In this document: in pieces, positions 26,253 through 37,411 of the stretch | Layout: every line of letters begins with the position of its first letter | Position numbering within the stretch: position 1 is the first letter of the stretch | DNA from: Archegozetes longisetosus | Taxonomy: Eukaryota; Arthropoda; Arachnida; Sarcoptiformes; Trhypochthoniidae | Assembly: GCA_018873245.2 (NCBI GenBank) | Contig: JAEMBT020000008.1 | Location: forward strand, 14,371,172 to 14,435,171 | DNA: 64,000 bases | Direction: 5' to 3' | Translations under genes and position numbers: made by a program | Notes under the pieces: model-generated | Seen by the model: only the letters and a program-made list of their open reading frames with translations | Databases searched by the model: none | What the model was told of the DNA's origin: nothing

Positions 26253-29200
26253 TGGAGAGTGCGTGATATCTAAATTTAAAATTTTGATTATTTACTTGGG
26301 CTAATTGAATAATCAAGATTTGATAGCCAGATAAATTGACTTTGTTTTACTGTAAATTGTTTAATTCATGAGATAATTAATGGATTCTAGACTGAACTGA
26401 ACTGCTTAAGAGCGAGAAGAGCTTTGGTTGAAAAATGACAAAAAGTATTTTTTGATGACTAAGTATTATTGTAATTAATAGTTGTAAGTTTATTGATTTT
26501 TATTGGTTAGAAGGTTTATGGGTAGCGATAAGTGATAGGAACAGAGAAATATACGTTCAATTTATGCTAAGTTAACCAAAATTGTTATGTTGTAATGAGT
26601 CAAATTTGAAATATATTCACATATAATGATTTTTTCATTATCTTTTCGCTATTATTATATGCAAATTTTTCGCTCAGGGCCTTTACCATGTTTAATAATT
26701 ATGAGCCTATTATCTGAAAGTCAAAAGTAAATGAGTAAAAGAGAAACTCAAAGACATCTCTAAATGAATAAACTTATTGAAAAAGTAGAGATTAAGTTTG
26801 AATAGTGTATTAAAGCAAGTGAATTGAGACTATTCCTCTCTCTCGCTATAATTAAATATTTAGTTTTCAAAATGTCAATGACAAAGTTATTCGTTTGTTT
26901 TAATTAAAGATACACAATACCTAGCAAATCAACTCTAAGTTTAATTTAAACTCGTTTTCATCGAGTCAGCCCAACTGTGCGCTAAGTCATTTTTGGTAAA
27001 TATGCTAACAAAGCGTAATACCATTTGAATCATTTTTAGATTTTAATGTATCAATAGCTCAATGAGAATCTGCGACACACTTAACACATCAATAATTATG
27101 AAACTCAACAACAATGAGTCTCGAAAACTGTCTGCAATTTGGAAGTGAATAGAACTTATAAAATATACGGATATAGGATTTTATGACAATTTAGAGACCA
27201 GAGAATATTATAATGAAGACAGTAGACAATTGTTTAAATAATAAATTATAGTAAATTAACATTTGGTCAGAATTGCGTTAGAGCCTAGTCTTAACAAGAG
27301 TAAATTAAATAGAAATACTGACTCAGCCACACAATTCAAGATCATCCCCAAGGCTAAGGATAACTGTGATTAACTAAGTCTATGAGTCGTACTTAACTCT
27401 CAAATGAACATAAGATGAATAGTAGATAAGCATTATAATAACAAGTGCTGATAGTAGCCAAGTTTGTGTTTGCTAATTGCTGAAAAGTTTCGCAAATAAT
27501 TGTTGGCCATTATAGCTCATGACTGTAATCAACTGCTTATCTCATATTTTATATAAGAAATGCACTTATTCCTAAGCTTACGTCATATTTAAGTTGAAAG
27601 AGTGTAAGAAATAAGAGAAATAAATGAATTTTAGTCATGAAAAAGAGAGATTTAGAGAAGTTCACATAATACAAGCTATAAATAGGATGTATTTTATTGC
27701 AAATGCAAAGTGAAAGTACGCCTACAGAGACTATTGAATGAGAGATCCGGAAAATGAAATTTGCTAAAATTAATCAAAATTGGTTTTGCCGTCAAATTGA
27801 GGGATAATAGCGTGACAAAAAACCGTATTCATCGGACCATTTCTAATTTTCAACTTCTATTTCATAGCTTTACACAGTTATAAATATAAAATTACTCAAA
27901 GCTTAACATTTCTGTGGTTTTAATTTACGAGTGATGAGAAAAGATCATCATTTAAACAAACTTAAGCCATAATAACTATTGCTTCCGTGTGACTAAATAT
28001 CCGATTGAGACCTAACGGCAATTGATTTAACGATTAATAGAGTAAGTCTTTGAGAAACTTAGATTTAGTTATTATGGTATTGTTGATAAAATATTTATGA
28101 TAAGGACTAAATGCATATAAGTTACGATAAAAATATAGTAATGTTTGCCAGAAATGACTCGAAGCAATAAAGTATAGAATTAGTAAATAGATCTCTAGGA
28201 TATAGCAAATTAATAATTGTGATAAGAACTGAAAAAACAAAACTGATTTTGCAACATCGACAAAACCATTTAATTGTTACCAGCTAATCATTAAAATAAA
28301 TCGAAAATTAGTTCTATGAAAACGCATTACGCATGTTTTCAATAATAATTTGAGTAATGGTTAGTCATAATTATATTTTAATTGAAGACCAATGAATCAG
28401 AAATAGTAGTCTAAAAGCAAGATGATTAAAGCGATTCGAAGGGGAAATAGATGAACGATTTGGATAAGAAATCGATCAAGTCACATAAAGTGAGTCAAAG
28501 CATAATTAGTAATGGAAAGGGTCAACAACTAAGTGATCAATTGGCTGAAAAGTCATAAAGGATATAGTGTATATCTAAAGATTTGGGTGAAAAACTGATT
28601 GTTCATCAGCCATAAAATGGTGTTGAACTAACGTAACAGTTCCAGTTTATAAAATGCATAAACCATTACGAGTAAGACTAGTTTAAAAGAAAAGAAAAAA
28701 TTAATGGCATTTATGTGGAATTGATTTTTTAAATAAAACCTATTCTATAGGATTTCAAGCATTCAATAGGATTTCTAAGTATTGAATTTGATTTAGGGTT
28801 AAAGAAGTTATGATAGTTTTTCAAACCAGTTTTATGTTAGAGTTTTAAAACTTTAATTACTATAAAAATTAAACGTTTGAGCATTTGTCAAAAGTTTTTA
28901 TTTCAAATCTAAAACGTTGTGAAGTAGATTTATTTTTGAGAATTGTTTCAGATCTGATAAGATAACAGTTAAGGTTTGATAAGAAGGCAAGTTAACATAA
29001 TTTGCAGATTAAACAGGTATTTGGGAAGATAAGGTTATTTCAATCAAATAGGAATTTGCGAATAAAATGAGAATTTACAATAGAAAAGTTTAATATTCTC
29101 ATCATTGTTGTTACGGTTGAGAATGTGCGGAATGTGAAAATGTTTGTTACAAATCCAAATGGAAAGGCGTAAAGCATGGAGTAATCAACTCAATACAACA

Positions 29201-32200
29201 GTTAGTATAAGATTCAACTTGTATGAGAGTTAACGCCCGAACTTTTCAACAACAAAATATAGCTTCCATTCTGACTTTCCCATTTATATTCACATAATAT
29301 ATTCACTCTATTGATATAAATGAAGAACATATTTGACGTTTGTTGACCACTCAGTTTCTATTATGTAGTAATGAGGAAGACATTCATATTCATACTCTTA
29401 TTTTGTCCATTATGTCGAACTGAAGAAAACGGCATCAATTTGACTCGCTTGTCTAACTGAAAAACTAACTTTTCTTAAGTTTACAGCAAAACAGAATTAG
29501 TTGTATAGAATTAAGAGAACTAATTGTATAGAATATGCAAATTGAATGAGTGAAAAGTCTAGAAATAAGACTATGAATGTTATCATTTTAATGATGATAG
29601 GCATGAGGCGTAAAGGACAATAACACACAGTCTTTAGGAATTTCTATTCAACAACATTTAGGGTCTATTTGAAAGTTCAATACTATTTAAATAGAATAGT
29701 ATTTAAACAAAAAAATGCATTACAAAAAGCAATCGAATGTTTGACATCATAATTGAAAGCGGATATAAGGGGTAGAGAATAGATTTATAGACTCAGATTC
29801 ATATATTGATATATTGATCACTTTATTCTATGTTGTCATGTTCGACATGACTTAAAGTAATAAAACCTATCTCTGTTTGCAATAACAGAGCTGACAATAG
29901 CCACATGGCTCTCAACTCACTTCACACTCAATAAGCATTTCAATAGGATCTGACACAATGGCAAGTCTGAAAGGGATGCCGTTTGCAATATTCTCATCGT
30001 AACATAACATTGCAATTAATTTCCCTAAAGGCTTATGCTTTTTGCAAATCAGCAGATAATATAATAGATTAATGTGAGAAGTAGATGAAAATTTTGGTCT
30101 ACCATTCAAAGGGATGTTATGTGGGCCACACCTTAAGCGAAATAAAGTAGCGATTGTTAGACAGCTATAGAAATGGAAAGACACGCGAACAGATCTTTTG
30201 ATTAATTGCTGTCTGTGATAAAGCCGACGACCGGAGTAGGTGAGAGACAGGAAACTTGCGTTCGTGTCTAAATATTGCTCATAGCTCGAGATAAAACTGC
30301 ATTCATATAAGACAGTTGTCAAGTTTTGGTTGGAATAACTGCTAAAAGCCTGTTGTGGTGAGGAGCTATCAAAATAAACTTTCACTTGATTCACGTCTCA
30401 GCTGTCAATAATAGAAATATTATTACAGATGTGCACAAATGCATATTTTAGTATAATGTGTTGGAGATCTATGCTATTCTCTATGCTATTTTCTACTCCA
30501 TTCTCTATACTATTCTCAATATTATTTCCTATATAATTGTCTACTTCTTATCAAATATATGGAAGTGTGTGTGTGTGTACTAAAACCTAAAATACACTAG
30601 AGGCATTGTTTTTGATAGTGTTAAGCAAAACTCAATAACGTAGACTCTTGGGTAACGTGTTCATTAAAAGAGAGTTAGAAAATAAGTTTGTGAGTAGAAG
30701 ACAAAACAATAATGTAACTAAAGGAATAAAGGAGATAGAGGAATGTAATATAAGAAGTTTAAATGCGTAATCTTCTCGTAAGTATGACAAAAGAGTAGAA
30801 GTAGTTGACATTGCAAACAAAAAATATATAAATTCAAATATTATGATTGAGTTGCCTGTTTATTCTGTAATATGATATGTGACTCTTTAAAAACATAAAA
30901 TATTTAAGTCTCTTAAATATACCCTAACGTTTGATGTGCGCAGCAATTATACAGAACAAACTAATTATGACATAAACTAAGAACTGAACAAATTGTCTAA
31001 ATTGATAAGAATCATACGCTCGTTGGCAGAGCCAAGGCGTTAAAGCTCGGGCGTAAGTGACGAAATATATTAGGAGATATGATAAATGGTTAAATAAAAA
31101 AATGTATTTCATCGCAGATATATCCAAACTGTTTAAGTGTCACTTAAATTCATCAATTTCACATCTTATGGTTCAGTTCAATGGCAGATAGCCTTCCCTC
31201 CACTATAGTTACATTTAATCATTTATCAGATGAAGGTCTAAGAAAAGCTATATTTCATGGCCTAAGACGTAAAATCATTTATAATATTGCAGCCAATTCT
31301 AGCAATAAGTGGAGGAGTATTTCCGGCGGACGACAACAAAACTGCGAATCACAAGACATGCATTAAATATTAGAGAAGCAGAGAGGGACAGATTTGGCAT
31401 AATTTCGGACTAGTTATGCAATAGTAAAAATAGACAATTCATTCATATGATTCATAATACTATACTATAGCTATTCTCACATCAATTCATTAGAGCTTAA
31501 CAATTAGCCATGCAGTAACGAATAAGTATATGAATGACTAGAACTGCGTGCAACCCAACGCTGCAAACCATAACAATGCATTGAACACCACATTGATTTC
31601 CTCACACCTGTCTTTCAAACATTAATACAACTAATATGTGAGTTGACAAATTCAACACATATTTTCTCTATAAATAAAATTGTGTGAAATGTGGATCGCA
31701 TAGAAATGGCTGTATTTGGTATGACAGAAGAAATAGAGGCGTAGATTCAGTATAAATTGGGCATACATATCATGCTTGTGTAGCTTTCCATTTGCATTAG
31801 TCTTAGTGCACACAATGCAAATCTATATTCGTCAATGCACAGCCCCATAGAACTAGTCTCACCTGTTCTGCTCTACTCAATGGCCAGTTTTCGCTATGGT
31901 AGAGGCCTCAGGGTCGAGAGTCTAGATTTACTTCAGTTTGAGTTAATATATTGATAACTATAACCAACTTATGAGAAGACTACAGGACTATAGCAGTCAT
32001 GGGGAGACTCGCTGTGACTTGGGTTGAGGGGAATCGCACTTAAGGGGGGTTTAGAGGTGGCAGTGCCTCAACTGCCAGAACAGGTTGGATGAGGTGCATA
32101 GCATTGATCGCAAACGCCATCTTAAATGCAATCAACACTTTGCCATCAATTCTTACAATTCAACTATTATTTGCTTAATCATTATTGAACGCATGCATTG

Positions 32201-32412
32201 TTGTGATTTGACCAGAAATAGCAATGAGAAATGAGACACACTATGAAAGTAATAGTTGCCAACAGTTGTCAATGAGGACAAGAAGTGGCAAGTGATTAAA
32301 GAGAAATGCATACCTCATTTGGAAGACTTATTTCAAACAAATCCAATCGATTAGCATTCCATTGAGTGATGATATTCCGTAAATTTTCCCGTTCTTGCAC
32401 CGATTTATCCAT
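14729..32412 (-). CDS. cno: Canoe/afadin, junctional scaffold protein
   Basis: Afadin homologue: binds GTP-loaded Rap/Ras and couples adherens junctions to actin. Coding exons in order: 32412-32314, 23636-23444, 22672-22563, 22380-22104, 22034-20865, 20791-19362, 19286-19094, 17845-16332, 16066-15575, 15502-14729; phases agree throughout and total about 2083 residues. The first exon encodes the afadin N-terminal signature (QWNANRLDLFEIS). Then come RA1 (residues about 35-130, LEFHGVMRFYFQD), a Lys-rich linker with LPETSFTRSISNPE, RA2 (about 228-345, GGTLRIFGES), FHA (about 400-475, YVNGTRI), the DIL domain (about 650-940, RRCRVNAALTIQLFSQLFHF), a polyQ tract (about 1015-1035), PDZ (about 1050-1140, GMGLSIVAARG loop), a long Pro/Gln-rich region, an Arg/Glu coiled coil (exon 16066-15575) and a C-terminal tail. 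An extra in-frame exon at 18968-18072 is listed separately. Confidence 0.96.
18072..18968 (-). CDS. cno: Candidate cassette exon of canoe (299 codons)
   Basis: Inside the intron between the PDZ exon and the MSERD exon lies an open frame whose splice boundaries fit exactly. The acceptor, with a long pyrimidine tract ending CGATAG, precedes 18968, and a GT donor follows 18072. The exon is 897 nt, divisible by 3, and enters and leaves in phase 1, as do the flanking exons (…AGA G / G GA TAT…). Including or skipping it keeps the frame. The encoded segment is rich in Ser, Asn and Cys. It has an EEEWEAVQTLDRAYLKSK helix-like stretch, a Lys/Arg-rich segment, a Cys-rich middle (CSCNSQICNKFC, CSCISNCSVC) and about four 10-residue repeats of the NENSKVN(S/T)(M/L)R type. 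I recognise no domain. Splicing is inferred, not observed. Confidence 0.6.
19561..19611 (-). repeat. cno: CAG/CAA repeat encoding polyglutamine in canoe
   Basis: Within exon 20791-19362, just before the PDZ domain, an imperfect CAG/CAA run encodes a Gln tract broken by single Leu, Ala and Ile residues. Likely length-variable between individuals. Confidence 0.8.
26180..26257. repeat. (GA)n microsatellite
   Basis: A nearly pure run of about 35 GA units with a few interruptions (GAAGGA, GGAG) at the edges, inside canoe intron 1. Confidence 0.97.
29921..30394 (-). other. Long open frame with a consensus donor in canoe intron 1; possible alternative exon
   Basis: The minus-strand frame is open for about 160 codons, unusually long for this AT-rich intron. 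It has no ATG near its beginning; internal ATGs lie at the MLCYDEN and MLIECE stretches. Its end reads GAA followed by GTGAGT (donor at 29920). That donor is phase 0, the phase in which the RA1 exon at 23636 is read, so a transcript could join it to RA1 in frame. A pyrimidine-rich CAG acceptor (about 30404) sits just before the open frame, but reading through it hits an in-frame TGA, so a first exon is more likely than an internal one. No domain recognised. Confidence 0.3.
30469..30552. repeat. 12-bp minisatellite, about seven units
   Basis: Diverged tandem copies of a 12-bp unit, CTATGCTATTCT and variants (CTACTCCATTCT, CTATACTATTCT, CTATATAATTGT). Confidence 0.8.
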
Positions 32413-33299
32413 TATTTAACTGTCAATACACAACACAAGCAAACAATAACTTATTTAGATATCCACTCATTTAAGCAGTAAATCCTATTCTAATGAACGA
32501 ACCAAATGAACATAAGATATGATATAAAAACATATTTTCTATATTACGCCAAAGTAGAGAAATGCCAATCAAATGATTGCAGTGGAAATGTTGTTGACTT
32601 GCAAACTGGCGCTCACTTCAAACTAAAAAACCAAACATATATACTTCATTCCCTATTATATGCCGAATACACACACAAACCTACCAATCGCTCTCCACCA
32701 ATCCCTGACATATACCTTATGTTCTCTTTGAGAGAAGACCAACTCCTATTCACTTATTTTTACTGACTTTTAATTCTCTTCTTACATATATTACGTCCGT
32801 TTTTCTTTCTAATTCTAAATTGTCTTTCTACATACATTACGTCTACTATTTTCTAATTAAAAAATTACAGCTAGATTGGTATCAAATGTCAAAACTATTT
32901 AGAGATAGGATGTAAAAGTATTTTCGTTTAGTAAATAAATCATTAAACTAATATCAGACTCGCATTTAATGGTTGTTCAGGAATGTTAACATTATAAAGT
33001 TTTCATAACTTTTCTGATCATTAATTTCCATATGATCTTTCCAAGTTTGGGCAATGTTGCAAATTCTTAGTTACGATTGAAATAAATAATAAAAATCCTT
33101 TGATAACTTTTTATGACTAAGTTTATTAGTATTAATAAAGATCAGTTTTGATAACCAAAGTATTTACAAATCGAAACTTAATGTTTTAATGGTTAATAGT
33201 TGAGCAATTCATAGAACACAGAACTGACTGGAAATAGTGAACAAGTTATTTTCACAGTAAATGATGTCAACGTTTTCTAAGAAATCAGTTCTATACAAA
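32413..33299. other. Region between canoe and RMI1
   Basis: Contains the presumed canoe promoter and 5' UTR (transcribed leftwards from here) and the RMI1 3' UTR. An AATAAA on the minus strand at 33122-33127, about 175 nt past the RMI1 stop, is a plausible RMI1 poly(A) signal. The 86-codon plus-strand frame at 32506-32766 shows no motif and is probably chance. Confidence 0.5.
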
Positions 33300-34044
33300 T
33301 CAAAGTGGATGTAAGACATCATTATCCCTATTAGGAGTTTGTGTTTCTACTGGAATACTTCCGCCAAGTACTGTGACATGTCTTGATGTGAGAAACATAA
33401 CTGCCGCGTAAACGTCAAAAGGTCCTGAAATCACAAGTTTTGTTCCAATGGGTGTGTCTGCACTCAAAGCATCGATCGGCTGATATTCAATTGCTTTGCA
33501 TTCAATACTTCCATCCGTTAAAATCATTGATAGCATTCGTGGGCCTTTCTTTTTAGGCTTTTTCTCAACCTTTAGTTTCTTCCTCTTAAACATATTTCTA
33601 TTGTTTTCAGTGTCAGATTCGTCCGAATTACCTTCAGATCCATTCTCATCATCATCGAGAGCGTCAGCAGCGCTCAGGACTTTAAGTTTACTGATATCTC
33701 GAATGCTGTTTATCTATGAAAGAGTTGAAATGTAAAGAATTTTGACTGAAATTATAGCTTGAAATGAAAATATGTACTTGTAGTGCATATTTGCCATAAA
33801 TGGTTGTTTTGACAGCCGTTTGTTTGTTATCATCAGTTTTGATAGTATTTATGTCACTCGGAAGTACATGGTTTTCATTTGGAATTCTGCTCAAATCTGA
33901 ATTGAGCCAAGAACGATAAATATTTTCTTGATTGGAGTCATTACCATTAATTTGGCTCAAAATCCACTGATCAGGAACTATAATGAACTTTGTCTTCAAA
34001 TAGTCCTTAATCACTTTTAATCGCATTAGATTTCCAGAAGACAT
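33300..34044 (-). CDS. RMI1: RecQ-mediated genome instability protein 1 (RMI1), short form
   Basis: RMI1 is the OB-fold partner of topoisomerase III-alpha and BLM helicase in the dissolvasome that resolves double Holliday junctions in the nucleus. Two exons: 34044-33778 (89 codons) and 33713-33300, phase 0, giving 226 residues. The N-terminus (LKTKFIIVPDQWILSQI) matches the helical DUF1767 region. The OB-fold core shows IECKAIEYQPIDALS followed by PIGTKLVISGP and HVTVLGG, equivalent to the 'EYxPIxxLSxxxxPGxKxxxxGP…xVxxLGG' pattern of the family. Acidic and Lys/Arg-rich linkers lie between them. Human RMI1 is about 625 residues with a second C-terminal OB fold; here the protein stops soon after the first fold. 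The upstream region is shared with the divergent cystatin gene. Confidence 0.88.
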
Positions 34045-34350
34045 ATTTCTATTGTAATCAATAAATCGAAGGATGAGTTAGACTGGTATAAATGCAAATA
34101 AAACTAGTATAAAAGTGGATATTTATCGAAAAGTCAAACTAAAATTTCGTCATATGTTTACTATAGATACTGACATTGAATGACTAACTGAACGTGATTG
34201 CAGTGATGGCACGCAATACGGCGTGAGCAGTGAGAAGTTATTGGTCCCTAAAATATCCATTGTGTAGAGTGTTTGTGAGGCGTATTAGATCTGAAACTTT
34301 TTCTTCTAACTCAATCTTGATTGAATCTAAATTAATATAATTTAAGAATA
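34045..34350. promoter_or_regulatory. Shared upstream region of RMI1 and cystatin
   Basis: The two start codons point away from each other across 306 bp, so both promoters and 5' UTRs must fit here. No TATA box in a convincing position; a bidirectional promoter is inferred from spacing only. Confidence 0.5.
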
Positions 34351-34962
34351 ATGAGCAAAGTTGTTCCAACGGGTGGTTTAGGAGAAGATAGACCTGTCGA
34401 CGATGTCGTAAAAGATATCTGCGAAAAGGTTTAGTTTTGCCACAGTTTTCATAATTATTTAGATATTGATCAAAATTATAATCTTAGTAATGATAATAAT
34501 TGAGCTACTGTTAAGTCAATTGTTCGTCATTTTTACCATTTGAACAATAATTAAGTGATCGAACTTGCTTAAAGCTTTTAATGAAGTTGATTAGACTTAA
34601 ATAATGAGTATTTAATAAATGGATTATTGATATAATGATATTTAAACTGATTGAAATTTTGGTTCAACAGGTTCGCAGTGAAGTGGAAGAAAAGTCAGGC
34701 GTGAACTACGCGGAATTCACTCCAATTATTCACAAGACACAGTTAGTGAATGGAGTCAATTATTTCATTAAGGTAATGATTTACTACTGAATGTATTGGT
34801 AAATTTATTTAATGAGTTAATTTTAATTTTGATCTAAAGGTTCGCGTAAGTGAAGACAAATACATTCACATCAGAGCTCATCGAACATTCAATGGCGAGA
34901 TCAGCTTTGCTGGTTTTCAAGACGATAAATCTCTGGAGCAAGAAATCGTTTATTTCCGATAA
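34351..34962 (+). CDS. CSTB: Type-1 cystatin (stefin/cystatin B-like), cysteine protease inhibitor
   Basis: Cytosolic inhibitor of papain-like cysteine proteases (cathepsins, legumain-unrelated type). Exons 34351-34428, 34671-34772, 34840-34962, all phase 0, encode 100 residues, the usual stefin size. The protein has no signal peptide and no disulfides, as expected for family 1. It has the N-terminal Gly pair (PTGGLG) that enters the S subsites, the first hairpin motif QLVNG at residues 50-54 (consensus QxVxG) followed by NYFIKV, and a C-terminal beta-strand region ending in VYFR. Exon positions resemble vertebrate stefin genes. A possible poly(A) signal AATAAA is at 35161-35166. Confidence 0.93.
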
Positions 34963-35424
34963 ATTGTTGTCAATTTGAATACGAATGATCTATTGAGTAA
35001 TATGGAAAATATACAATTACATTTCAATTAAAAGTTAATTAAAGTTTTTGATACTTATGTACTCTATCAAAAACTCTTAACTATTTTTGTCAATCAAAAT
35101 TTCTAAACTAATAGTAATTTTTGTATCTCTTTCTAAGCTTTATAATTGACACAAAATTCAAATAAAGTAATATTTTTACTCAATCATTGAACTGATTAAT
35201 AACTGAAGTAATAAATGAAATTAGAACTAATTGTTTTAATTAAAGACTTACCGAAACTAAGTTTGAAACAAATTGTCAAAATCTAAACATAAATAACGTA
35301 TTTTATGAGCACATGTTTATATGTTTACAAAGTTATTGATATTTTATACAAATCGTTAATTTGGATTAATTGTAAACCAAATCACTGAAAGTAATACTAA
35401 ATAATAGATAAAACATCTGAAGAT
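34963..35424. other. Cystatin 3' UTR and upstream region of mRpS6
   Basis: AT-rich 460 bp between two same-strand genes. AATAAA at 35161-35166, 199 nt after the cystatin stop, is the likely poly(A) signal. No other feature. Confidence 0.5.
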
Positions 35425-37259
35425 ATGCCACAATACGAACTATTCTTCATAACCAGAAGGCTAACTAAAGTAAGACTTGATCTAATTTGTGATCAATTGA
35501 TTTGAATATGAATTGAAGTGATTTAAAACTTGATCAAAACTTAATAATTAAATACAGCTTGAGTAATAAATGATTTGATTTATAGAAAGATTTGGTGGCA
35601 TGTCTGAAAAGAACGGGTGAATTAATATTGAACTCAAACGGAATATTACGCAAAATCGAGAACTTGGGCACAAGACCTCTTCCCTATAAGATTCGAACAC
35701 CAATTGCTGGTCAACCGAGATATACATCGGGAAAGTCAGTTTTAGTGGCATTTAATTATGATTAGACTTGTTTCGGTTGTCAATATGAATTTAGAGTTTA
35801 AATAAATAGCAGATGAAAAGTGACAACAATATATTTATATAAATCTGATTGCATTGAGTGCTCGCTTATAGCTGTATAACCTAATCTTAGCTCAAATTTG
35901 ATCATAACCATTTCAAAGTATTGTTGTCTCATGTAATCTATTTATTTATTTAAACTGTTAATTTGTGTTTTCCATAATTTACTTATACTTTTAGTACGAA
36001 TTTTATTAATTATTGTGAGATGAGGTTCTCTAACAGTTCATAATTTGAATTAGCGTAGGCAATGAAAAGAACACATTGTTGCATATTCTGCTAAAGAAGT
36101 ATATTGAAAAGTGTTTCGCTTATAAATAATTTAAAATGATCAGAGTTGATATATTTCGGTTTAAGTATAATATTTCTATTATTAGTTAACTGAAAGTATG
36201 AACTCTAATCTGCGGTTACAATGTTTTCCTTTTGATTACCTATGTCTGATTGAAATTCATTCTTATTTATTATGAGTTGATCTTAACTAAACTTGAATCT
36301 GAGCATCATTTACATTAATTGCTGGCTAAAAGTATTAAGCCTTTAAAAAACGTAACGAGAAAATATTCATATCGTAACTAGGATCTAAGCAGAACTATGC
36401 AATAGGTCATACTTTTAATGCTCCAACTTATTGATCTAAATTCAGACTTTGATATTTTGAAATAGATTATTATCGCAAATTGAATATTTCAGCTTTACTT
36501 CGGAATGAATTAAGTATTGTTGTGAATGACGTTTATGTTCCATTTAGGTTGAGATTGTTTAATACTTTGAGTCAGAATCTGAACTACAAAATATAATATT
36601 GCAGAAGGTACTGTTACGCTGCTCTAACTGAACTTATTACAGATAAGTTTGGTTTAGTTCAGGTAGATCTCAGCACGAAATGCAACAGTACGGGTCGTAG
36701 AGGATAGTAAAGCCAATACATTGCGTGATCAGAAAGTCCCAATCTATCTGATCAAATTGTGTACTTTTGGCGCGTGCAAACTAGAGACAAGTCTTTTCAG
36801 ATTCATTAGAGGTTCTATATATAGATGCTGAATATGTTTGTCTCTAGTTTTGATTTCATGTTCATACGAAGCCACTTGCCATAGACTGAGACTTTCTGAT
36901 CACACTAAAACTAAATCTAAGCATATTTTAACTTTACATAATTTCATGAAATCTACATCAATTGAGAAAGTATTATATCTTTAAAAAAAACTAATTTTGT
37001 TTGATTGAATTGCAGTTTCTTTCTCTATCATTTTGATGCTTCGCCACAAACATTGTATCAAGTATATGACAGCTGTAAAATGGATACTGACTTGATGAAA
37101 GTTGGATTTACGAGAAAGGAAATCAAAATAGAACCCGAGTATGAATGTACTCTGGAAGAAGAATTACAACCACCTTCTTTCAGGAATAGCGTTCAAAAAT
37201 TGATTGAAGAAGGAAGAAGGAAGACAATTCAATACGATAAGGGAACTGAGGAAATGTAA
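35425..37259 (+). CDS. mRpS6: Mitochondrial ribosomal protein bS6m
   Basis: Component of the mitochondrial small ribosomal subunit. Exons 35425-35469, 35586-35734 and 37016-37259 give 145 residues, near the usual animal length. The N-terminus MPQYELFFITRRL is the S6 beta-1 strand; the middle shows GILRKIENLGTRPLPYKI, the conserved S6 'G.I..IENLG.R.LPY.I' block; the last exon gives FFLYHFDASPQTL followed by a D-rich helix and a charged C-terminal extension (CTLEEELQPP) seen in metazoan mRpS6. The second donor is GTCAGT, a weak match to consensus; reading through it would end the protein after eight codons, so intron retention gives a truncated form. Intron 2 carries a 179-bp palindromic element (36725-36903). 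Confidence 0.92.
36725..36903. mobile_element. Palindromic (foldback) element in mRpS6 intron 2
   Basis: Two inverted arms of about 75-80 bp separated by a short centre. The outer ends are identical (GTGATCAGAAAGTC) and the arms match again at AACTAGAGACAA with small gaps. This would fold into a nearly complete hairpin. No clear target duplication. A foldback-type MITE is the simplest reading; a structured RNA is the alternative. Confidence 0.65.
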
Positions 37260-37265
37260 ACTTAT

Positions 37266-37367
37266 TTTATTTAATTAGAAAAAATTGTATAATTCAAGTT
37301 TTCATCAAATATATATTTCAATGTCTTTTGGATTATAGTTATATATCTCATTAGTTATGATAATAAA
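37266..37367. promoter_or_regulatory. Overlapping convergent poly(A) signals of mRpS6 and Mp20
   Basis: AATAAA on the plus strand at 37362-37367 serves mRpS6, whose stop ends at 37259. AATAAA on the minus strand at 37266-37271 serves Mp20, whose stop is at 37412-37414. If both are used, the two transcripts overlap by about 100 nt tail to tail. Confidence 0.5.
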
Positions 37368-37411
37368 AGTATAGAATAGTTTTGATTCCAATTTTTTTTT
37401 CAATATTGTCT

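Larger units (their letters stand above)
23637..32313 (-). other. cno: Canoe intron 1 (8.7 kb)
   Basis: The intron separates the 33-codon first coding exon (donor GTATGC after 32314) from the RA1 exon (acceptor before 23636). Both edges are phase 0. It holds a GA microsatellite (26180-26257), a 12-bp minisatellite (30469-30552), a 160-codon minus-strand open frame ending in a consensus donor (29912-30394) and otherwise AT-rich sequence. Introns of this position are long in many animal afadin genes (from memory). Confidence 0.75.

Noticed and set aside
31900-32110. GC-richer patch in canoe intron 1 considered as a tRNA or exon
   Set aside because: No cloverleaf boxes, no open frame with splice sites in the right phase.
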